Of a stretch of 37,885 bases of DNA, positions 9,006 through 17,634 are shown one piece after another. The DNA is taken from positions 156,586-194,470 of the forward strand of contig NZ_CM020866.1 of assembly GCF_009866525.1 (NCBI RefSeq), in the 5' to 3' direction. Numbering within the stretch: position 1 is the stretch's first letter; each line of letters starts with the position of its first letter. The position numbers and the translations under genes were made by a program. Below the pieces are notes generated by a model, which saw nothing but the letters and a program-made list of their open reading frames with translations, ran no database searches and was not told where the DNA came from. This DNA is from Spiroplasma poulsonii (GTDB lineage Bacteria; Bacillota_I; Bacilli_A; Mycoplasmatales; Mycoplasmataceae).

Positions 9006-10011
9006 CTTTACCACTTCCTTTTTCTTTTTTAGGTTTTAAATTCTTTTTCAAAATATCAATATCAAACAATGTTAAACGCTCTTTAACACTTAATTTAGTA
9101 ATTTCTGACCAATAATATTCTTTTTTATTAACTATTTCATCATTTTTTAAATCACGAACAAACTTTAATCATTGACTATCATATTTCTGTGCAAATTCTA
9201 ACGGAATAATTATCTTAAAAAACCTGATTCCTAAACCAACATCAGATTTATGTTTTGCTCGTTTACCTTCTGCTGTTCGTTCTACTGATTTTGTCTTTCA
9301 AATTTCATAATCCGTAATATCTTGAAAAATACCAATTCGCATAATAAAGAAACGATTAAAAAAATTAAACCCTTTTTTAACAATAGGTTTTTTCAATGAA
9401 ATTGGAATAATAATACCACTTGCTAATTGCCGAATATTGTTCCAAATCATACCCTCACGCTGAGCAGTAAACAAAGCACGATTACCAAAATGTCTTGCTA
9501 AAACAATTCACGGAATCTTACCACTATGAACTTTTTTCTCATCGTGGGGACTAGTTCCATCAATATATAAATAACTTTCATCAAATAAAATAACACTATC
9601 ATCAGGAGGAACCGGTTTTGTTCTATCTGTAAAATCTAAATTTTTAAATGTTAAAACCTTAACTTTATCATCTTCTAACGGATAATTACTATAAATCTTA
9701 TCTGTTAATAATTTCATAGTTTGTGATAAATAAGTTAAAAGTAAAGTTTTACCCGTTCCTAACTTACCAATAATTACCGATAACGGATTATCTCAAACAA
9801 AATTAACTAACCGAAAAGCATTCAACTGATAAAATATGTTTTTTCATACTCATCAAACAAAATAAACACATTGTAAAGCAAATAATAATCAAAATATTAA
9901 ACCAGTATAATTTAATGAAATTATCCAAAGTAATAAATCAATTAAACTAAACAAAATCATTGAACAACTAATATAACAATAATTTTTTAAGAAAAATATG
10001 AACTTTTTCAT
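8998..10011 (-). CDS. Zot-like phage assembly ATPase (337 aa)
   Basis: This is the morphogenesis ATPase of filamentous phages (Zot / gene I type), which sits in the inner membrane and drives virion extrusion. Two hydrophobic segments occupy residues about 15-57. A P-loop GKLGTGKT lies at 83-89 and a Walker B strand SVILFDE at 139-145. The following part (ARHFGNRALFTAQ, about 172-184) matches the region where Zot proteins carry their conserved His/Arg and Gln residues. The C-terminus is basic. TGA Trp codons occur throughout. Its neighbours are small membrane proteins and, further upstream, the major coat protein, the usual arrangement. Confidence 0.87.
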
Positions 10012-10044
10012 TTTACCTCCAATAGTTATTTATAATTAAACTAG

Positions 10045-10352
10045 TATTATTATGGTTTTCTCTCCCCACAAATCAAAAAAGAAAGTGATAAAAATTAAGA
10101 AAATTTTAAAAATAATTTCAATATTATTGCCTATTATTGGAATTATAAACTTTTTAATCAATCCTATCGAGAAATTAATTACTACAATTAATTTTGTAAA
10201 ATGAATATTTAAAAATATTAGTCAAATAAATGCAAAAGAAATATTTTTTACAACATTATTTATATTAATAATTATTGCATTCATAATAAAAATATATATT
10301 ATATTCAAAAAAAGATTTTAAAATTTTGTGGGGAGAGAAAACCATAATAATA
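10045..10352. repeat. 28-bp perfect inverted repeat enclosing a small gene
   Basis: The arms 10045-10072 and 10325-10352 are perfect reverse complements, separated by 252 bp. The left arm contains the start codon (10052) of the plus-strand gene and the first seven codons; the right arm read on the minus strand carries the same start region. The whole 308-bp cassette lies between two minus-strand virion genes. It could be an invertible segment, a small mobile unit, or a long-range hairpin in phage RNA or single-stranded DNA. Confidence 0.85.
10052..10321 (+). CDS. Small basic two-segment membrane protein in an inverted-repeat cassette (89 aa)
   Basis: The gene runs against the surrounding virion genes. 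After a basic start (KSKKKVIKIKK) there are two hydrophobic segments (about residues 22-38 and 67-84) and a basic end. Its only Trp is TGA, so it is adapted to this host. No ribosome binding site is seen; TATAAT at 10031-10036 lies 15 bases before the ATG, which could give a nearly leaderless mRNA. In an RNA covering both arms the start codon would be paired with the distant right arm. Small cationic membrane proteins can be toxins or lysis proteins, but here this is only a possibility. Confidence 0.6.
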
Positions 10353-10363
10353 ACAAAATTTAA

Positions 10364-10567
10364 TTATTTAAAACAACTAACTATTTTAAAAACCATTCAC
10401 AATAAAAACCACGTTAAAAATAAAATTACAATTCAAATACCAATCATAAGAGTTAAATATTCATTTTGTGTTAAATTTCAAGTTGTAATACTTTCAACGT
10501 TAAATTTGTCAATAAACAAAAATATATGAATAAAAAACTCTTTTAATTTTTCTCAATCATTTTGCAT
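10364..10567 (-). CDS. Small phage membrane protein (67 aa)
   Basis: GGAG lies nine bases before ATG 10567. It has an amphipathic N-terminal half and a hydrophobic segment (about residues 40-62) rich in Trp, mostly TGA. Its start overlaps the preceding stop by a few bases. Likely one of the minor virion proteins of the plectrovirus. Confidence 0.6.
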
Positions 10568-10569
10568 TT

Positions 10570-10719
10570 TTAAAAACTCCACATTTTTTGAATAAGTTTA
10601 AAAAATATTCCAAAAAATAAAACAATAAATAATACAAAAGATATAACATATAAAAATTCAGGGGCATTTGAACCAATAATATAACTAACAAATTGAACTC
10701 AATAGTCATATAAACTCAT
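10570..10719 (-). CDS. Small phage membrane protein (49 aa)
   Basis: ATG 10719 lies right after the stop of the upstream gene (TAA ATG without a gap). A single hydrophobic stretch covers residues about 22-42 with a short basic end. Position between the 144-residue protein and other small membrane proteins suggests a minor virion protein. Confidence 0.6.
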
Positions 10720-11154
10720 TTAATTTAAACTTTCTAGGTCTTTAATTAATTGTTGTTCTTTTTCATCACTTCAATTTGTTAAATTATTGTTAGTCGTTTT
10801 TACTTTTTTAGGTTCATTTTGAAATAAAGCTTTTTTCATTTGTGTAAAATAATTTTGTTTATATTGATTGTATAAATTTATTAATTCTGTTCCAGTTAAA
10901 TACTTTCATACATGACGTTTTAAATTTTCATCATATTTTACAATAGGATAAGAATTATCATAAATCAAACCGATTGCTACTTGTTCTGAGTGTTTTTCAC
11001 TCGGATAAATAAACTTATTACTCAATCAAAAACCAATATGGCGATTATGATTAGGTAAATTTATAAAACTTGCTTTTTCTGTTTCAAAAACTATCAATTC
11101 TTTACGAATAAAATAATTTTCTACATTTTGATTTTTCTTAACAAAATTACTCAA
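10720..11154 (-). CDS. Soluble phage protein of the virion block, TTG start (144 aa)
   Basis: No ATG is available near the beginning; TTG 11154 follows AAGGAG by eight bases and gives a gene of 145 codons with two or more TGA Trp codons. A second TTG nine bases earlier would overlap the ribosome binding site. The protein is polar with a central alpha/beta part and a Lys/Asn-rich tail. It lies between the coat gene and the assembly genes. No family is recognised; a virion assembly or single-strand-binding role would fit its place but is unproven. Confidence 0.65.
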
Positions 11155-11169
11155 TTTTATCAACTCCTT

Positions 11170-11265
11170 AATAAACATTGTTTCTAATTAACAATGTTAT
11201 AAATATTGTTAAATATTGCTTATCTATTGTTAAATAAACACTGTTAATAAACATTGTTAAATATA
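11170..11265. repeat. Cluster of ATTGTTAA-type short repeats
   Basis: At least five copies of a core close to ATTGTTAAATA (near 11174, 11203, 11213, 11225 and 11253), plus one in reverse orientation at 11189-11198 forming an AACATTGT/ACAATGTT pair, lie just upstream of the TTG-start gene. Spacing is irregular. Such clusters act as iterons (replication-protein sites) or repressor sites. Confidence 0.5.
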
Positions 11266-11280
11266 AAAATGATAAAAATT

Positions 11281-11385
11281 GGCACACTGAAAAATACTAT
11301 TAAGTTTAAAATAATAGTTATATAAAATAATAAATTAATAAAATATAAATAAACTAGTGTGCCTTAACTAATACAAATAATTAGT
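11281..11385. repeat. Nested stem-loops downstream of the coat gene
   Basis: GGCACACT (11281-11288) pairs with AGTGTGCC (11356-11363), enclosing a second pair ACTATTA/TAATAGT; a further stem TAACTAAT/ATTAGTTA follows at 11364-11385. They begin about 12 bases beyond the coat gene stop on the minus strand and lack a T-run. They may protect the 3' end of the highly expressed coat mRNA or reduce read-through. Confidence 0.55.
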
Positions 11386-11396
11386 TATAATAAATA

Positions 11397-11645
11397 TTAA
11401 AATCCTTTAACCATAACACGGAAAAAGTTTAAAATCTTAATGATAACAAAAATACCAAATGGAATTAAAATAATTCACGCATCACCTAAAAAGGTCATTA
11501 ATTGTGGTAATACAGCATAAATTGCTTCTTTAACTTTCATCATTGCTTGTCCTAATCCACTTCAAATAGAACCCATTCCATCTGAAATAGTAGGCGTATC
11601 TGCTGCTAAAAAATTAACCGCTGTTGTTAAATACATACCTAACAT
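11397..11645 (-). CDS. Plectrovirus major coat protein (82 aa)
   Basis: The product is short, starts MLGMYLTTAVNFL and ends in a hydrophobic segment (residues about 52-72: AWIILIPFGIFVIIK) followed by a basic tail FFRVMVKGF. A hydrophobic N-terminal part, a polar middle and a membrane segment followed by basic residues that contact DNA are typical of filamentous-phage major coat proteins, and the sequence matches what I recall of the SpV1-type coat protein. Thousands of copies would form the rod. TAAGGAGGATAAAAAATA just before the ATG contains a very strong ribosome binding site. It is flanked by stem-loops, consistent with high expression. Confidence 0.85.
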
Positions 11646-11794
11646 TATTTTTTATCCTCCTTACTTTCAATTTCTTTTTTATCTTTTTTCTTTCCTCGAA
11701 TTTGACGAATTTTTTGATAAATCGATAAACCAATTCAAGCAAAAATACCTAATATAATAACAACACTAAATATTGTCGTTAATCAACCTGTCAT
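11645..11794 (-). CDS. Small phage membrane protein with charged tail (49 aa)
   Basis: GAAAGGAGAT precedes ATG 11794. One hydrophobic segment (residues about 4-24) is followed by a long Lys/Glu-rich tail. Its stop shares a base with the coat gene start region, so the two are translated together. Probably a minor virion protein made with the coat protein. Confidence 0.65.
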
Positions 11795-11881
11795 AATATA
11801 TCTCCTTTCAATAAATTAAAAAATTGAAATTTGCAAACTCGCTCCGCTCGTTGTCGCTTTGCTCCATTAAAAAACATTATT

Positions 11882-11923
11882 GAATAAATTATCCGCTAAT
11901 AAATTACGCGGAATAATTTATTC
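11882..11923 (-). terminator. Strong stem-loop after the first minus-strand phage gene
   Basis: GAATAAATTA-TCCGC pairs with GCGGA-A-TAATTTATTC across an 11-base loop. On the minus strand it comes directly after the stop at 11926 and is followed about 15 bases later by a T-run, so it can attenuate transcription between the 36-residue gene and the coat operon. A role as phage single-strand structure is also possible. Confidence 0.6.
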
Positions 11924-11925
11924 TT

Positions 11926-12036
11926 TTACTTTTTAATTTCAATATCTTTTGCAATCTTATTGACAGTATTAATAACATTATCTTTACCGTACTTTTTCAC
12001 TAACGACCGCAAAATCAAATATTGCTTTGTTTGCAT
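11926..12036 (-). CDS. Small basic helical phage protein (36 aa)
   Basis: AAGGAGTTGAAATT precedes ATG 12036. The product is short, basic and helical (LRSLVKKYGKDNVINTVNKI). First gene of the minus-strand block; such peptides can be regulators. Confidence rests on the ribosome binding site. Confidence 0.5.
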   Translation of the reverse strand: MQTKQYLILRSLVKKYGKDNVINTVNKIAKDIEIKK

Positions 12037-12062
12037 AATTTCAACTCCTTAAAACTAACTTA

Positions 12063-12094
12063 AAAAAGTTAACTAAATTGATAGTTAACTTTTT
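12063..12094. promoter_or_regulatory. Palindromic stem-loop (AAAAAGTTAACT / AGTTAACTTTTT)
   Basis: A perfect 12-bp stem around an 8-base loop lies before the first minus-strand phage gene. With a T-run on its right it can end plus-strand transcripts, and as a symmetric site it could bind a regulator. Its right arm overlaps the 34-bp direct repeat that begins at 12085. Confidence 0.6.
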
Positions 12095-12118
12095 ATGGTT
12101 TGGCATTTACAATTTACA
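12085..12118 (+). repeat. 34-bp direct repeat, left copy
   Basis: This 34-bp sequence, containing TATGGTTTGGCATTTAC, is identical to 14200-14233. The two copies enclose a 2.1-kb segment with phage fragment, IS copy and IS30-type transposase. The right copy ends about 30 bp from the truncated chromosomal permease, so the repeat may mark a phage end or attachment site. Confidence 0.8.
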
Positions 12119-12278
12119 ATTAAAAATTATTTTAACTACTTTGAAAGATGATTTTTATTTAACTTGATGAAATCAAAGTCAAAATGGTAATAATCCTAAC
12201 CCATATAATCAATTTTATTGAAAACCGGATAAGGGTAGTAGTGTTAGTGAAGCGATAGGCTTTAAAATTTTATTTAAT
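12119..12278 (+). pseudogene. Phage gene fragment interrupted by an IS element
   Basis: The frame entering from about 12,090 is open through several TGA Trp codons and encodes an aromatic, Asn-rich stretch (FYLTWWNQSQNGNNPNPYN, then NQFYWKPDKG). It ends where the IS copy begins and has no start. Composition resembles large SpV1-type structural proteins, possibly the missing part of the gene at 1-624, though this cannot be shown here. Confidence 0.45.
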
Positions 12279-13344
12279 AGACTTCTTGCGATACCCCTTT
12301 TTATTAAAATATTATTATAAAATATAATTTATGAGGACATAAAAATATGAAAAATAATAAATTTAATACTCTTAATGATAGAGAATGGTTAAGATTAACA
12401 GAAATAAAAAAATCCACTTTTAATAAAATGTTAGATATTTTAAAAGTTGCTGAAATAGAAAAACTTAAAAAAGGTGGTAAAACTAATAAATTATCATTAG
12501 AAAATAGATTATTGATGACTTTATTATATTGACGAGAATATCAGACTTATTTTCATCTTGGTAAAAGTTTTGATATTAGTGAGGCTAATTGTTATCGTAA
12601 TATTAAGTGAATTGAAGATATTTTAATTAAAAACTCTGATTTTCAACAACTTGCTGGTAAAAAAGCACTAATAAATGATTATTTTAATGATAAAACTATT
12701 ATTATTGATGCTACCGAAACTCCAATCCAACGCCCAAAAAAAGACAAAAACAATCTTATTCTGGTAAAAAGAAAAAACACACGATCAAAACACAAGTAAT
12801 TATCGAACAAGAAACCAAAAAAATTATTGCAACAAGTTTTTCGCTCGGAAAAAAACATGATTATGCTTTATTTAAAGAATCAAAAATCCCAATTTTAAAA
12901 ATACCAAATTAATAGTTGATAGTGGTTATCAAGGAATACAAAAAAATCACAATAATGTTCTAATACCTACAAATAAAACAAAGAAAAACCCTTTAAACAA
13001 AGAACAAAAGCAATATAATAGACTAGTTTCAAAAATGAGAATTATTATTGAAAATATTTTTGCTATTCTTAAAAAATTTAAAATTATTACAGAAAAATAT
13101 CGTAATCGAAGAAAAAGATTTGGTTTAAGATTTAATTTAATTGCCTCAATTTATAATTTACAATTATTATATTTAACATAAAATATTTATTTAAAATTAA
13201 ATAATTTAAATAATAAATTAATTTTTCGTTGTGGAAAAATATTAAATTTTTAAATAAAAAACATAATTAATTAAAATTATATTTTTCTATTAGTATCTTT
13301 TTTACAAATATTTGCAATTTTTTAACAAGTAATGCAAGAAATCT
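12279..13344 (+). mobile_element. IS5-family element, copy A (1,066 bp, degenerate)
   Basis: Ends AGACTTCTTGC and GCAAGAAATCT form an imperfect 11-bp terminal inverted repeat. AAT flanks both sides (12276-12278 and 13345-13347), a 3-bp target duplication of ANT type as described for the ISL2 group of IS5. It is one base shorter than the other copies because an A is missing near 12,895-12,901, and its right terminus has a G-to-A change. It is probably the oldest or a non-autonomous copy. Confidence 0.9.
12347..13181 (+). pseudogene. IS5-family transposase, copy A, frameshifted
   Basis: The first frame starts MKNNKFNTLNDREW and runs to the normal slippery A-run (12,735-12,745). The second frame then carries an extra one-base deletion in TTTTAAAAATACC, so the DDE domain between the first and second catalytic Asp cannot be completed. 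The helix-turn-helix part and the C-terminal YRNRRKRFGLRFN segment are still recognisable. Confidence 0.85.
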
Positions 13345-13346
13345 AA

Positions 13347-14054
13347 TATAATAATTTTGGTCGTTCTCCACAAAATATTATTATGTCTTATGAATTACAA
13401 TATAATGTAAAATTTGGTGTGTGTTTTAAAACAATGTATAAATATATTAGATTAGGTTATTTTAATTTATCAAAAGATAATTTGTATTTTAAAAATAAAA
13501 AACGAAAAACAAAAAATGGTGAAAAAAATGATAATCGTGGTGTATTGCTTAATATTAGAGATTATAAGCAATTTTTAAATGATTATGGTGATGATTTTAG
13601 TTTTAGTGGAATTTGAGAAATGGATACTCTTGATTGTGGTAATTTTCATTTATTAGTTTTAGTAAATAGGAAATCTAAAATAGTTTTTTATGATATTTTA
13701 TTTACTAAAAAAGCAAGTATTGTGTTAATGGTTTTAATGAAAATGATTAAACAAATTGGTATTAGTAAATTTAGTTGTATTTTAACAGATAGAGGAAAAG
13801 AATTTTATAAATGAAAAACAATAGAAAAACATTTTAAAATAAGAGTTTATTTTTGTGACCCTGGTAAACCAAAACAAAAAGCATTAGTTGAACGGATAAA
13901 TAGGGATTTAAGGCGTTGATTTGACCAAAATGAACCGTTAATTAATATTCGTAGTAAATTAAAATCTGTTTTAGATATATTAAATACTACAATTAGACCG
14001 TGTTTGGGATATTTTACATCAAAGCAATATTTTAAAAAAGTTTTTGTAAATTAA
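13347..14054 (+). pseudogene. IS30-type transposase (SpV1 phage type), N-terminus missing
   Basis: The open frame from 13,347 (first ATG 13,383) encodes about 223 residues, whereas IS30 transposases are 300-350. The DDE core is complete: EMDTLDCGN gives the first Asp, ILTDRGKEF the second, and KQKALVERINRDLRRWF the Glu. The N-terminal DNA-binding domain is absent. A stop lies immediately upstream both now and when the IS copy is removed, so the loss predates the IS insertion. SpV1 phages encode this transposase type and it is thought to drive their integration. TGA Trp codons occur twice or more. Confidence 0.8.
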
Positions 14055-14199
14055 ACTAATATTTTAATGTATAAGATTAATAAAGTTTATTTTTTGTTGT
14101 GCTTATTTTTATAATTTTGAAAATAAATATTAAAAATAATATTTTGTTTTAATATTTTTTGTAATTATTGATTTTTATTTTTAATTTGTTATAATTTTA
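14055..14199. other. AT-rich sequence without a gene
   Basis: Very AT-rich DNA between the transposase remnant and the right 34-bp repeat. I see no gene, ribosome binding site or strong stem-loop. Confidence 0.5.
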
Positions 14200-14233
14200 T
14201 TAACTTTTTATGGTTTGGCATTTACAATTTACA
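14200..14233 (+). repeat. 34-bp direct repeat, right copy at the phage/chromosome edge
   Basis: Identical to 12085-12118. Phage-type sequence lies to the left; to the right, after 30 bases, the remains of a chromosomal permease gene begin. The position suggests a prophage end. Confidence 0.8.
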
Positions 14234-14263
14234 CATAATAGAAAACCACAGTAATTAAATTAA

Positions 14264-14575
14264 TTAATAGTTTTTGAAAAAAATACTAGTACGACTAAAA
14301 GGTTTTGTTGTTATTAAGAGGAATGATGATTCTAAAATGGGACAATTAAAAATGATAATATTAAGATTTCCTAGAAATAAAAATGGAAAGACAAAAAAAT
14401 TGACTGCAAAGAATAAATAGGAAATAAAAAATAAATCAATATATTTGTTATCTTTGTTAAAAGAAATTGCCCCAACTAGAAAGACACTTATTGATAAAAT
14501 CATTAGGATTATTAATGTTACTCAAAAACTAATTGCTCTTTTAAGCAGAAAGAAGTCCATTTTTAAGATTCGCAT
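14264..14575 (-). pseudogene. ABC transporter permease, truncated by the phage segment (103 aa left)
   Basis: ATG 14575 overlaps the stop of the ABC ATPase gene (TAATG), the usual coupling of ATPase and permease. Two long hydrophobic regions (about residues 14-36 and 44-72) are present, but ABC-2 type permeases have six segments and more than 230 residues. The frame ends at TAA 14266-14264, just 30 bp from the 34-bp repeat, so the 3' part was probably lost when phage DNA arrived. Confidence 0.7.
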
Positions 14576-15336
14576 TATTCTTCACTCATTTCCTTTATTT
14601 TTTGATATATATTTGATTTATCAAAGGCATAGTATTTTTCATATTCTGCTTGAATATCTCAGACTATTTCATTATTTTTTTCTTTTTCTACAACAATTTG
14701 ACCATGATCCAAAATAATAAAGTGATCAATATAATCAGCAAATTCATTAAGAATGTGGGTAACAATAATAATTGTTTTACCATTTTTATGTAAACTAACT
14801 AATAAATCAATTACAATCTTTCGGGTCATAGCATCTAAACCGGTGGTTGGTTCATCTAAAATATAAATGTTATGTTTTAATAAAAAACATTGTGCTAAAA
14901 GAACCTTCTTGGCCATTCCTGTTGATAAAATATTTAAGGATTGGAATGCTTCTAACTTAAAAAAATCAATAATATCTTTAATTTTTTCTTTTTTAATTTT
15001 TTCTTGCTCTAATATACATCACATTTGCAGATAATCAAATATATAAATTTTAGATAGGAAAACAACTTTTTCTGGGATATAACCAATTTTTTGCTTTGAT
15101 AAAGGGTTGGTGTTGTTTAATCTGTTGATATAAATGTTTTCTTTTTGATGGGGAAATACCCCAAGAATTGTCTTAATTAATGTTGTTTTTCCAGCCCCAT
15201 TATGTCCTAAGATTCCAAAAAAACTTCCTTTGGGAATAGTAAGATTCATGTTAGTAAAAATTGTTTTTTTTAAAAATGATTGAGATAAATTTGTGATATT
15301 AACTGCTGGTTCTGTAAAAGTTATTGTTTTTTCCAT
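14575..15336 (-). CDS. ABC transporter ATP-binding protein (253 aa)
   Basis: A complete nucleotide-binding domain: Walker A GHNGAGKTT (residues 44-52), a signature LSTGM (137-141, in place of LSGGQ), Walker B IYILDEPTTGLD (about 157-168) and the switch His in IIIVTH. The layout with a one-gene permease downstream is that of CcmA/NatA-type exporters. I start at ATG 15336, eight bases after AGAGG, rather than at the in-frame ATG 15381. Two TGA Trp codons. With its permease broken, the protein may have lost its partner unless it works with another one. Confidence 0.88.
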
Positions 15337-15352
15337 AAAAACCTCTTTTCTA

Positions 15353-15526
15353 TTAATCATCAATTGTTTCAAATCAATCATCTGTTACTGTTTTATAAAT
15401 TGTGTATGGTGGTGTTTTTGGATAACAATCCATTCCTATCTTACGTTCAGCAACAATTCGATAATTTCAACGATCTGCCTCTAACTCTGTTTCATAGACA
15501 TACTTTAACTTCCTTTCAGAAACATA
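15353..15526 (-). pseudogene. Possible gene remnant upstream of the ABC ATPase
   Basis: A frame of 57 codons is open without a start codon and ends at TAA 15355-15353, nine bases before the ribosome binding site of the ATPase gene. The sequence looks like real protein (ETELEADRWNYRIVAE, then YPKTPPYTIYK) and uses TGA for Trp. It may be the last part of a small gene whose 5' end is lost or shifted. No family recognised. Confidence 0.4.
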
Positions 15527-15810
15527 TTATTGAATTATTGGAATTTTTATTTTAAAGTAATTAGCATTTCAAGTTTTTAAATAGACAACATAGCTTTTAT
15601 ACTTAAATTATATCAATAAAGTTTTATTTTTAAGATTGTAATACTTTACAAAAGCATAAATAATTTTTGAATGAGAATTATAGGGACATTTTTAAATAAT
15701 TTATTATAAAAATAGTATAATATTTATATTGCTAGTAATCATTTTTAGGTTTTAAAAAGATTTCTAATTTTATTTTTTGTAAAAATCAACCAATTAGAGG
15801 GAGTAAATAA
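15527..15810. promoter_or_regulatory. Divergent promoter region
   Basis: TATAAT at 15716-15721 on the plus strand is the likely -10 box of the Clp-like operon, about 90 bases before the ATG. On the minus strand TATAAT (15614-15609) can serve the ABC genes. No clear -35 box is seen on either side, common for Mollicutes. A site GAGGGAG (15797-15803) is the ribosome binding site of the gene at 15811. No other gene is present. Confidence 0.5.
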
Positions 15811-17631
15811 ATGAGTGTTAAAAGTAATTTAGACAAATTAAAGAACCAAATTGGGATTAAACGTTGTGTTATTCTTGAAGGAAATGTTAATGATATTTAT
15901 CAAATAAATAACGGTTATGTTGGTTTAAAAGATAAGTTACGTGGTTTACTAAAAGAAAAAGGTTTTAATGACATTTTTACTTGAGATCGGATTGATGGTT
16001 TAACTGGTGGAAATATTAAGAACTTAACTTTAACAGCTGAACCACAACAAAAAAGTAAAGAAGGTGAAGCTTATGATTTTGGTCAAGAAGTGATTAATAA
16101 TGCTAATAACCAAGATAATGGTCCAACTGGACAGTTTCCAACTTTAGCAGAGTTTTTTGCTATTGTTCGTCGTAATATGCTAACACCAAGTCCCAAAAAA
16201 ATTGCTTTTGTTGCTGATTTTTCAGATTATTTATTTTCAAATGAGCAATCATTAAGCGAAGAAGAACGTGTTAATTTAATTTCCTTAAGTAAGGCTTTTC
16301 GTGATAAAAAATTTGACCAATCAGAAATAGTTGATTTTGATACTGCGATTATCTTTATTACCAATAGTGTTGGAAAGTTACCAACATCATTTTATTTAAA
16401 TAATCCGGATGTTACAACAATTACTTTAACGAAACCAAATCGGGAAGAACGTGAAAAATTTATTTTAACTAACAAGAGTTTTTTTAAGATTACTGAAGAT
16501 TTAAGTACTGATGTTTTAAAATTACAAGATATTTATGATACGATGGAGGGATGAACTTTGAAAGAAGTTTATCAATTAATTAAATTCTCAAACAATATTG
16601 CTGAACGATTACCGTTTGAAAAGTTATTAAATTCTTATCAATATGGTGACAAAGTTTCACCTTGAGAAGAAATGAATTATGATAAATTAGCAACAATCGA
16701 AACAGAGTTAAAAAAACGAGTTATTGGGCAAGACCATGCGATTGTTAAAGTAAAAAATGTTGTTTATAAAGCCTTTACGGGGTTGTCTGGCGTGCAATAT
16801 TCTTCAAAACGAACAAAACCCAAGGGAACGTTATTTTTTGTTGGTCCAACGGGGGTTGGAAAAACTGAATTAGCAAAAGCTTTAGCAAAGTTTTTATTTG
16901 GGGATGAAAAAAACTGTATTCGTTTTGATATGTCAGAATATAACCAGGAAGCTAGTGATCAAAAATTAATCGGAGCACCGCCAGGTTATGTTGGTTATGA
17001 AGAAGGCGGTCAATTAACTAATGCAATTAAAGAAAAACCTTTTAGTGTTTTATTATTTGATGAGATTGAAAAAGCACACCCACGAATTTTAGATAAGTTT
17101 TTACAAATTTTAGAAGATGGGCGTTTAACAGATAATAAGGGACAAACTGTTAGTTTTTCTGATTCCTTCATTATTTTTACTTCAAATATTGGTGCTGCTG
17201 AAGTTGATGATAGTTTATCATTCTTAGAAATTGAAAAACAATTTATTCAAAAAGTTTCTGATCATTTTCGCACCGAATTAAGACGTCCAGAATTATTGGG
17301 GCGAATTGGAAATAATATTATTCCGTTTAACTTTATTAAGGATATTAGTTTTAAGGCAAAATTAATTACTCAAAAATTACGTCCAATTCAAGTAGCGATA
17401 TGAGAAAAATACAAGGTAAAATTAGAATTTATTCAGTTAGAACAAATTTTGCCAATCATTATTCAAGATGCCGATGATAAAAAGGGGGGGCGTGATTTGT
17501 TAAATAGTATTGAAAAACATGTCGTTGATGGGTTAAGCTCCTTTATTTTTGCCAATCAAACTAGTTTTAAAGCGGGTCAAACAATCTTGGCACAAGCTAA
17601 TGGTCAACAAATTGAATATAATTTAAAATAA
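15811..17631 (+). CDS. Clp-type AAA+ ATPase with a degenerate N-terminal AAA-like domain (606 aa)
   Basis: The C-terminal half is a ClpB/ClpC-type second ATPase domain: Walker A GPTGVGKTE (345-353), pore loop GYVGYEEGG (392-400), Walker B VLLFDE (413-418), sensor FTSNIG (456-461), arginine finger in RPELLGRI (492-499) and GGRD sensor 2 (559-562). The N-terminal 250 residues look like a degenerate AAA domain: there is a Walker-B-like IAFVADFSD (131-139) and sensor-like IIFITNSVG (180-188), but no P-loop. No ClpP-binding loop or Clp N-domain is evident. Four bases separate it from the radical SAM gene. I infer an unfoldase or remodelling machine with a dedicated client; the client is unknown. 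Confidence 0.85.
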
Positions 17632-17634
17632 ACT

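Noticed and set aside
10326-10529. Plus-strand open frame of 67 codons
   Set aside because: It is antisense to the minus-strand membrane-protein gene at 10364-10567, which has a better start and composition, and its beginning lies in the right arm of the inverted repeat.
11170-11265. CRISPR-like array
   Set aside because: Repeat units are only about 10 bases with irregular spacing and no spacers of equal size; no cas genes are near.
14445-14717. Plus-strand frame of 90 codons
   Set aside because: Antisense to the end of the ABC ATPase and the start of the permease, both clear by motif and coupling.
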